From Ectocarpus siliculosus (taxonomy: Eukaryota; Sar; Phaeophyceae; Ectocarpales; Ectocarpaceae), in assembly GCA_000310025.1 (NCBI GenBank), contig FN649727.1:7839511-7871272 (forward strand): DNA of 31,762 nucleotides, read 5' to 3'. The position numbers were made by a program, and so were the translations under genes. Below the pieces are notes generated by a model. It was not told the origin of the DNA and searched no databases. It saw only the letters and a list, made by a program, of their open reading frames with translations. Positions 24,166 through 31,762 of the stretch are shown here, piece after piece; position 1 is the stretch's first letter; every line of letters begins with the position of its first letter.

Positions 24166-26774
24166 CATTGCTGGTTGTTGTTGAGTTGGTCGTGTTCGAG
24201 TACAGCAGGCCGTGGCCGATCCCCTGTGCTAGCCAGGTCTTGATGGACACCTCCACCTCTCGCACGGACGCCTCGCAGGAATCCGTCCACGACTCGGCTT
24301 GCTGAGGAGAGGGGGTACCAGGGACGAGGACGACGAGGACGACAAGATGTGATCACCGGCGATGGGTGAGAAAAAGAAGCCATGTAGGGTTTTTGCGCCG
24401 AACGTTTTGTTTTCAAACATGAAAAAACTCTCGGAGAGGATGCTCAAAACCAACCCGATTTGTTTGTGGAATTCTCTCACTACAAGGAAACATGGTCACC
24501 ACCCACATGCAACCCTCAACCACATCGATCGCCGTCTAACCTCGAAAGTCGCGGCGGTCGAGGCTAACGACGCAACGCTCGCGTCTCTGGCCAAGACCTC
24601 GAAATTCGATATGTCCAGGTCGCAGTAGACACTCTGGCGGGCAACGCACTCCTGGTTCGCTTCTCGCTGCTCCTGCACGATGTAGTACGCGTGGAGCACC
24701 GCGGTGATGACGTCCGTCAAACTCGGGGACGGGATGACGTAACCCGTGACGTCCACTGGCGTTGACGCAGAGGATGGAGAGACAAAAGAAGTGAGTCTTG
24801 GAGCATGCATTGGCAAGTTTTTTTTCTTGTAGAACGGTCACACCGTCGGGAAGGCAAGAGAGTGGCACGATAGTTTTGTAGAGCGGAAAATTAACCACTT
24901 CACATACAGGATTATTTTACCCTACGAACCCATCCGAGGGTGTCGTAGCCGGACTCATCTTCCACCCCATCAAGCAATTTGCTGCTTTGCTGCGAGGAGC
25001 AGACGACGGCTACACCGTCCGTACGTCGCAGCGCCAAGAAGAAAGCGAGATCCTCACCTACAACGCTCAGGCTGGTGGACCAGAGCGCGCACACGGCCAG
25101 GATGCAGACCGCCAGGCGACCAATCAGCCCGGGCGCGTTCCTGAAGTTATCCCACCACCCCCACGCCCGCACCCCCGAGCCGCTGTCGTCTTGCTTCGCG
25201 CCGAGGCCGCCGCCCGGCATCCTTGGAGGCCCCAACTCCCTCACCGCCCTTCTTCGAAGCCGTGCCACGAACGCGGACGGTCGCTGCAGCCAGGACCGAC
25301 GGTGATCTCGTACGGGTGGCACTACTGGCTTCTGGGGCTTGCTGGCGAAGTCATACTTTGCTGCTCGCGCCTCGTGCATCGGGGAGCTTTCCGCCGCGCC
25401 GGGAGGCCGCCAGCGTCGCGGAACGTTGGGCGTGAACCAACGGCCGAACCACGCGCCGCCGCCCACGAGCGGCGGCGTTGATGTCGACCGCAAGTCGTGC
25501 GGGTTGCAGCGGTCTTTGCCATCGTCGTTGCCGCCCGCCGAGGATTGTCGCGCAAAGTCCCGCCCCGACGCATTGAACCAAGGCGACGGGGTCATCGTCA
25601 ACGGCGTTGAAATTCTTCCCGCCGTAACTGTCGCGGCAAGGTCTGCGGCCTCCGACGAGTTGTTTTCGTTATCGGCCGTGAGGTCTACATCGTCCAACGC
25701 CGGGAGCGCTGCGCTCAGCCCGGGGCCTCCAAATCCCCAGGCTACAACGCCGTTCGGATTGTTGCCGTTCCCGCGGGGACGGCTCGTGTCGCCGCTCCTT
25801 CCATCGCCTTCGTCTGCCCACAGATCATCGGGTTCGCCCGGCCCTGATTGGCCTTCTGCGTGGGGCATCCACAAAGGTGCGACCACGACCTCATCGCTAT
25901 CGTGTCGATGATGGTAATACCGCGCAGGGGACGGCGGCTGTTGCGGGTTCACACCGCCGGCTGCCGCCGTCGCAAGCGCGCCTCCTCCTCCCGTTCTGAA
26001 CGACTGCGAAAACGGAGAGGATTGTTCCCCAACACTACTATCGTCGTCTTCCCCGTCGCATCCCCATGACGTGGTCGCGTGCGATGCCGGTGCCATGTCT
26101 GCGCCGGCCGGCGCCACTCCAGCCGCCGCTGCTGCCGCCGCTGCTCCCACCCCGAACGGCTGCGAGAGCCTGGACGGACGATAGTCGTAAACGTGTTCGC
26201 CGTCGTCGTCGCTTCCCCACACCGTGTCGGCGTGTTCCTCCCGCCGCCGCACTGCTGGCGCTTCTTCCTCGTCGTCGATGGCCACCGCAGCCATGAGGAG
26301 GCCAGAAGAAGCGGAGAGGGTGACTGAACGACGTTCGATGTCATGATCTCTATGATTATTTCTTCTGCCGTCGTCGTTGTCGTCGCTATCATCTCCCCAC
26401 GCCGTAGACACGCCGGGCCCTCGCGAAGCCGCCACACGCTGGTACGAATGAAACGTTCCGCTCGGAAGCCTGGTTGCTGTTGTTCTGCTTTGGCCATCAC
26501 TGCTGCTGCTGTCGTTCGCCCAAGAAGCTGATGCAGGGTTTATCGTAGTGTTCCCGGCAGCATCATCATGATGATCGGTGCCACCGAACGGTAGCGGCGA
26601 CTGCGCTGGTGAACGTCTTATCAATTCATCATCGCTGTCCTCTCCCCAGGCCGAAGAGGCAGCGGGCGAAACAGCGCACGGCGGTGAGTGGAAAGCAGTG
26701 GTGGTGCCGTCTGGTGGCCGGAGAGGAACGTTTCCGGGAATAATATCGTCCTTCTCCTCTCGGCTGTTCACCAC
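19388..26774 (-). CDS. Very large orphan membrane protein (about five spans) with acidic-Trp repeats and big extracytoplasmic loops; start exon not seen
   Basis: Seven exons, 26774-24926, 24755-24541, 24301-22592, 22272-22070, 21127-about 20958, 20698-20494 and 19991-19388, keep one frame to TAG, at least 1,651 residues. The exon 1 and exon 5 donors are the weakest calls. The first 540 residues are hydrophilic and hold about six W-[GA]-x-D-type acidic motifs (AWGEDSDDE, SWANDSSSSD, AWGDDSDDND, VWGSDDDGE, SWGCDGEDDD). Span 1 is near residues 549-573 (LIGRLAVCILAVCALW). A long loop with several N-x-S/T sites, paired Cys and a Ser13 run follows. Spans 2 and 3 are near 22950-23010 (LGNIALLLLAADYIF) and 22735-22795 (VLFSAVVLSLVLYN). 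A second Cys-rich loop covers exons 4-6, then span 4 (VAATLLMFLFLNV) and span 5 (WRILFGILLNVPWMLVLW). Five spans with two large loops recalls prominin, but I see no sequence match. The frame at 26774 opens with GTG and no ATG lies upstream before a stop, so an upstream exon is needed. Confidence 0.75.
21425..21685. repeat. Fold-back (inverted-repeat) element in an intron
   Basis: The left arm, about 21425-21500, and right arm, about 21625-21685, are inverted copies. GGTGGCCAGAGG at 21433-21444 faces CCTCTGGCCACC at 21665-21676. TATCAC outside this, CAGGTTG, and a CAACCT-plus-poly-G block inside it also pair. GGTTGCAGCCC near 21507 and GGGCTGCAAGCC near 21574 extend the stem, leaving a loop of about 55 bases. 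It lies in the intron 21128-22069 of the large membrane protein gene. It resembles a MITE or fold-back transposon remnant; I could not define a target duplication. Confidence 0.75.
24125..24163 (-). repeat. AGC repeat coding for poly-Ser
   Basis: Thirteen AGC codons on the minus strand (GCT on the plus) give a Ser13 run in the first extracytoplasmic loop of the large membrane protein, next to Asn/Thr-rich sequence. Confidence 0.9.
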
Positions 26775-29700
26775 GTCTGACGCGTGAGGGATGACGGGGA
26801 CGTCAAAGGAAGGCAGTTCAAGAAGAAGAGATTATCGTACCTGCTCCTATATGTAGTCTACCGCTGTGTGCACGGGAATAATACCTCTGACAAGGTGGCC
26901 TACAGTACGTGCATGCATTTCCCTCGAATATCCTCTCGGGCAAAACGCACATGTAGTCTATGTGTGCAAGCTGTCCCGTTGTCAATGATTGGATGCGAAC
27001 AGCGAACTGAACGACATGTGAACACGTAGTTGAAGCCTAGCTTAATACTGTAGTGTGCAGTACTTTGTCGAGCATGTCTACAATAGTATACTGATGTATA
27101 CCGTTGCTCTGTGATGTGCGTTTTGGACCACTACTAATAATGTATACATGGTTATTTGTTGCGGCACATACAAGTCTACACGACGCCTCTTCTGTTCAGC
27201 ATGGGCAGCCTCTCAAACCGTTTGCCGTGACAACTTCTTCCCTATAAAACCTGGTGGTGATGTGGTGACACTGTCTCTAGCCCCCGCCGCTTCTTCGGCC
27301 CCGTTTCTTTTTTCGCCAGTGACGTCCTCCTTCTGTGGGTCCTGTCCTTCCATTGGTGGTGACGATGGCGTTCTTAGTTTCAGCTGATCCGCCGTACAGC
27401 TGCGCTAGACACGAACGGGGTGTGCGCGTCGCCACGACAGAGTAGATCTACCACAAACAGCAGCAGCGTCGCTTGTTGTCCATAAACTCGTCGAAGGTGT
27501 AGATCCCGGTCCCCTAAAAAGGTGCGAAGCGTGCATGGCGATGGCGGACTAAATTTGATGCCTGCCGTATCCTTCCTCGCACGCCATTGCGGATTTCTGG
27601 CTTGTGGGCCCAATCAAAACGAAGCGCGGCCACGAGACCATCCAATCACAGAAAGCGAACAAGGTCTTCACCCCCCCCCACACGGGAGAGTCATTATCTT
27701 ACGTATGTAGAGCGACATCAAAGGCGCATCAATATCAAACCTCTGTCAATGTGCTCGTGGATCCTCCTCTTCATGGGGCGACATTTTTTCCTCATCGAGA
27801 AAAGTCCGGTTTTCTCTGCCTTTTTCGACAAGTTCGACACGAACTACTGCTGCGGCTGCTGCTGCGGGCATAACGACCTAACTCCCCCCGATACTGCGGC
27901 GCTGCACGTTTGATCGTTTTGTGTACATGCATGCTACAGGTATATAGTTTCGAGAGTTTACGGTCACCACAGCAGTAGTACTGCCTCGAGCGACCACCCA
28001 ACGATCGCGATGAGACGCGTACACGACGAAGATACTAGATGCGGCGCAACTATTATTGCACAAGTTTGGCCATGGTCCGCAGTGTCACATGACTGCTGTT
28101 GTGGCTGTTCTGGTGTTGATACACTCTACATAGGAGGGCTTTGTGCCGCCGGGCACTTGTGCCACCCGGGCTCTCCCTTCTACAGACAACTGATGCTGGC
28201 ATGTGCACTTTTCGCGGTCTCATGTTCGTTCGTCATTCGATGTGCGTGCGTGTGGCGTTCTCTCCCTTTGCTCCACAACAAGTAAGTGTGGGTGGGGCGT
28301 TATCCACAAGGCAAGTCCGATTGCTTGCACACAGCCTCCTCTGCGGCAGGCAGGCGTACAGAGCGTCTCGGAGGATTTTGAGACACGCAGCATGTCACCC
28401 GAAACATGTGATGATGGTGGTAAGTGCTTGTCATTATTGACGCTTTTGGCTAGCCAACGCCGTGTCACGAGTATGGGCCTGGCGGCTGCCCCCTCTGGTT
28501 TACTGTCAATCAAGCACACAAGAAAAACGTTTCGCAAGGTATCGGAACATTACAATTAACTACCCCGCACAGAGAAGATCGGAGGCGCTTGGCTATTATA
28601 CACATCATTAAACTGCATCGTATGCAAGAGCAGCTGCAGCCTGTACGTATGCTGTATGTGCAAGTGGCCGCAAATGGGAATCCCCGCGGTACATTAGCGC
28701 GGACAAACCACATGAGTCAGTCACGAGATAAAAGCCACAGCAGAAGTCTAGTTCCCCGTCCGTCCTTATCAATTAATCGCAAGAAGAATGCAAACTCAAC
28801 CACCTCACGCGCACACCTACCTATGCCTGCCCGAGAGCCAGCCTGAAGTTGTCTGTACACAGGTATTATGCATACAAAAGAAAATACTGCTTGGTTCGCG
28901 TACAGCCAGCCGCCAATGCGGACTTCTTCCGCTCCCCTACAACAAAACAAGACAAAATCCCGACGCGAAGACCAAGAAAAACATCATCAAAACCAAATTC
29001 TCACCCTGAGACGAAAAATAAGGTCGACGTCTACCGCAAAACACTTGCAAAGTCAGTCGGTGTCCAATCCACAACACAAACACGCGGCGGGGTTGCGAGG
29101 TGTGTGGTACAGAGACCAAAAAAGCAAGCTTATACAAGGACGAGAAACTGTCAAAAAGACACGCAACGAATGAAAAAATAACGAAACGGCTGTCGTGCCT
29201 CCCGCATATACATGCTTCATGGACAAACAAGCTCGTACGGCACACAAAAAGCGGCGGTCCCTCTCAACGACGACCATCTGGACATGGACGGTGTATCGAG
29301 TTGTGATTAAAATATCGGCACACAACATGTCCTGAACTGCGCGCTCTACCGGGCTACCGAACCGAGAGGTGAAATGTTTACAAAGCGAGGCGGTATGACA
29401 CAGGTGTCTGACGTGCGCGGGAAAAAAGAAACTCTCACATGGGTGAGCCGGCCACAGCTAAAAAGTCAGCACCCGTTGAAGCGACTCAAACTCACTTTTT
29501 TCTCTAACCTAGCTCAGCTCGTACGCGTTCAAGACACGAGCGAGCTCCCCCATCAAAAGACGCCGTCCTACCACAGCAGGGCGCCCCTAGCCCGCCACGA
29601 AACAAAATGGGGCGCGTCGCCGACAAAAGAAACAATAAAAAAAAAGGAGTGCAACACAAACGGGATGACACAGACAGCCTATCGGCCCGGCTATTGGTGC

Positions 29701-30235
29701 ATGTCCGCGTTGCGTGCGCCGTGGCCAACCAATCACGGCGAGGCAACGAGGCCACCGCATTCTCATTGGGGGGGGGGGGGTTGCTCAACCGAACCGGCCT
29801 CGCCGTCAAGTAGAAAATGAACAGCGCCGCTCCTGTCCTCCTTAACCCTTCTAGCGTGTCCTGCCCCACGGTCAACATGCTCACACACCCTTCTTTTTGC
29901 GTTGCGATATGACGGAGCCCCCGGCAGTCCTTCGAGGGGTTTCCAAACGAGAACAGGCTTTAACTAGGCGTGGGGTAGAACAAGGGTGCCAGTATGCATG
30001 TCCCTGCCCTTTTCGCGCTTTTTCTCGGCACGCCCCCCCCCCCCATCCTTGAAGAACCCGAATCCCCGGACCCCCCACCCCGACCCCAACAACCGTGCCT
30101 TTTCTCCCCAAAGCGACAGAGCTCCATCTTGTTGAAAGCCAACGCCATGCCATCGCACATGCATGAAACACACCGTCGTCGCGCGCGCGACTCAACGCTT
30201 CGACACCCACCCAAAGCCCAGGCAAGCCAAGGCTG
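26775..30235. other. Long intergenic stretch; no gene supported
   Basis: The left part should hold the missing first exon and promoter of the minus-strand membrane protein; I could not place it. 26860-27150 is rich in GTATAC/GTACAT-like steps. A plus-strand open frame at 28010-28276 ends near a perfect donor (AA|GTAAGT at 28281), and another GTAAGT lies at 28421. No phase-matched acceptor or domain supports a gene. 29881-30235 is the 3' flank of the HECT gene. Confidence 0.35.
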
Positions 30236-31291
30236 TTACTCGATGCCGAAGCCTGTGCACTCCATGTTGATGGCCATGGTCAGGTACTCCTCCAGCTCCT
30301 TCTTGTTGGAGTACATGGGCAAGTCTATGCGGTTAAAGCACGTGTGAGACCTGCGGTACGGCGAGGTCGAGCGAAAGACGACGGAGAAGCGGCAGCGGCG
30401 AGCAGGCGCGCAAGAGCGTTCAGCACCGAGGGGAAAGCGGGGGCGTACTCGTGTCTTGCATGCATCAAGAAGCCGAGCGATGGCACCCCCCCCTTTTGGT
30501 CGATTTTGAAAGCTCGATTGCTCCATGACCAAGCCTGTGCAAGCACCAAGAATGGTGGTTTCACCAAGAATGGTGATTTTGGAGACATCCATCTCGTCGA
30601 GGGCTTTTAGTGGACGCATCGGGCTCGTTCACTTGGTTGCGGAGCAATCGAGCTTCGAAAGTCGGTCTACGGGGCTTGCCATCTCTCTCTCTCTCTCCGC
30701 CTCTTACGGAATACCACGGTACGGTATACGGTACGGTACAGACAATCTTGGTTGCGGAGCAATCGAGCTCGAGAGTCGGTCTAGGGGGGGTTCCATCTCT
30801 CCGACTCTTCCGGCATCTTAGCTGTTAGACCATCGACCGCGGGTCCACGAGAGGACGGAGCCTTGTTCCCACAGGACCGATCACCGATGATATGATGAAT
30901 CGTTTCTTCCTACTTTGCCGAAGGTGGCTCAAAAATGGTTTCCCTAGCCCATCGCGGCGAGGGGATACCCGTAAACAAAGTTTGGTCGCAATGTATGTAG
31001 CGACAACAACAAACACTTTGGGCGAAAGCAGCCGCGCAACAACGCCGTAGCTGCTACTGCCGCCCTTGTCAGCGGCGGCAGCGTATGCCGTGGACGGGAG
31101 AGAGGGAGGATTAAAGCAAACTACTTGCAGGCAGGCGCCACGTACGTAAATATGGGGCATGTTCCGTATGTATGCAAGGGGGCGTTTGGTGTCACGCTGT
31201 CACGACCACGAGCGACTCACTTGGGGAACAGGCCCGAATCCAAGTCGGGCAACCCGTTGATGGTAAACCTTCGAATGTTGCCATCGTTGCC
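30236..31291 (-). CDS. HECT-domain E3 ubiquitin ligase, C-terminal two exons (5' part beyond the window)
   Basis: Exons 31291-31221 and 30350-30236 join in phase 2 (donor AA|GTGAGT, acceptor ACCGCAG). They read GNDGNIRRFTINGLPDLDSG, then LFPK|SHTCFNRIDLPMYSN, then KKELEEYLTMAINMECTGFG and a TAA stop. This is the C-lobe end of a HECT domain. The Cys in HTCFNR is the catalytic residue that takes ubiquitin as a thioester before passing it to substrate, and it is intact. The acceptor before 31291 is strong (TTCTCCGCACAACAG), so more exons lie to the right. The N-terminal substrate-binding part, and so the subfamily, cannot be known from this window. Confidence 0.9.
30481..30810. repeat. Three-copy dispersed repeat inside the HECT intron
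   Basis: CTTGGTTGCGGAGCAATCGA starts direct copies at 30632 and 30747, 115 bases apart, each followed by a GTCGGTCTA-type block and a CCATCTCTC tail. A diverged inverted copy lies at about 30481-30534 (TCGATTGCTCCATGACCAAG on the plus strand). CACCAAGAATGGTG is repeated at 30544 and 30562 between them. A CT run (30684-30698) and GGTACGGTA-type units (30718-30740) add to the low complexity. Confidence 0.8.
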
Positions 31292-31762
31292 CTGTTGTGC
31301 GGAGAAAACATTTACACACACACACACACAAACACGCACGCACGAGGGGGGACCGATGGAATCATCGAGAAATCAAGCGACCATGTAAAAGACACAAGAG
31401 AGAAGGCCGGAAGAGTCGACAAGGACCACCCGTGGGTACAAGTAGACAGACGTTCATGCATCTCGAAAACAAGGACGACGACATCACGCATATGCGAGGA
31501 AACGACTGTTGCATATGAACAGGTTTTTGTACATGGGATGTACTGTAATGCAAGCAACAGCAACTTCCGCAGGCACTTGTACCTGAGACACTCCGATAGT
31601 GCACGGGGTTCTCACGGCGTTGAGCAAGCAAGGCTGCAGCAAGGAGCAGCAGCCACACGCGTTTGCGAAAAGAAAAAAGCACGGGGACTGCAAACAACAG
31701 ATGCCGCCGCCGCAGTAGCACCAAAACCGTCAAGAGACACATCAGCAAGAACCAAGCCGTCT
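31292..31762. other. Probable HECT intron to the window edge
   Basis: No HECT-like sequence is visible in any frame. The stretch starts with the pyrimidine-rich acceptor of the exon at 31291 (minus strand) and includes the CA run described separately. Confidence 0.4.
31314..31330. repeat. CA dinucleotide microsatellite
   Basis: An uninterrupted AC run of 17 bases, continuing as imperfect CACG units to about 31344. Confidence 0.85.

Noticed and set aside
28010-28421. Plus-strand Cys-rich frame with two GTAAGT sites
   Set aside because: No acceptor in matching phase joins the pieces and no domain is visible.

Overview
This looks like a nuclear fragment from an intron-rich eukaryote, most likely a brown alga or related stramenopile (inference). 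Genes are split by short GT-AG introns and change strand often. Coding exons are GC-rich and carry CAG/AGC/GCN runs translated as poly-Gln, poly-Ser and poly-Ala. Families present are typically eukaryotic: MAP-kinase-like kinase, mitochondrial E2-like protein, IAH1-type esterase, ankyrin protein and HECT ligase. I saw no prokaryotic operons, ribosome binding sites, rRNA, tRNA or CRISPR. All exon junctions were read by eye from splice signals, reading phase and family conservation; none has transcript support.

Layout, left to right. 1-575: decayed Ty1/copia RNase H end. 936-3242 (+): C-lobe of a MAPK-like kinase whose N-lobe is not in the window. 3538-5106 (+): orphan protein with an IQ-like motif and poly-Gln. 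6501-8761 (+): two-exon mitochondrial pyruvate dehydrogenase E2-like protein whose active-site His is Arg, so better read as E3-binding protein (protein X/PDHX-like). 10022-10953 (-): two-exon orphan of 186 residues. 12374-14671 (-): three-exon ankyrin-repeat protein of 565 residues. 15100-15267 (+): tiny transmembrane reading frame that may be the first exon of the next gene. 15649-18528 (+): five exons of a GDSL esterase of the isoamyl-acetate hydrolase (IAH1) type. 19388-26774 (-): seven exons of a very large orphan membrane protein, at least 1,651 residues, with about five membrane segments and repeated acidic-tryptophan motifs. 30236-31291 (-): last two exons of a HECT E3 ubiquitin ligase that continues past the right edge.

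The genes do not form a pathway; this is ordinary mixed nuclear gene content. The most interesting items are the E2 with a replaced catalytic His, the kinase activation loop with Asp-Gly-Asp where Thr-x-Tyr is expected, the possible membrane anchoring of the IAH1-like esterase, and the orphan five-span membrane protein. Intronic repeats include a fold-back element at 21425-21685 and a three-copy repeat in the HECT intron.
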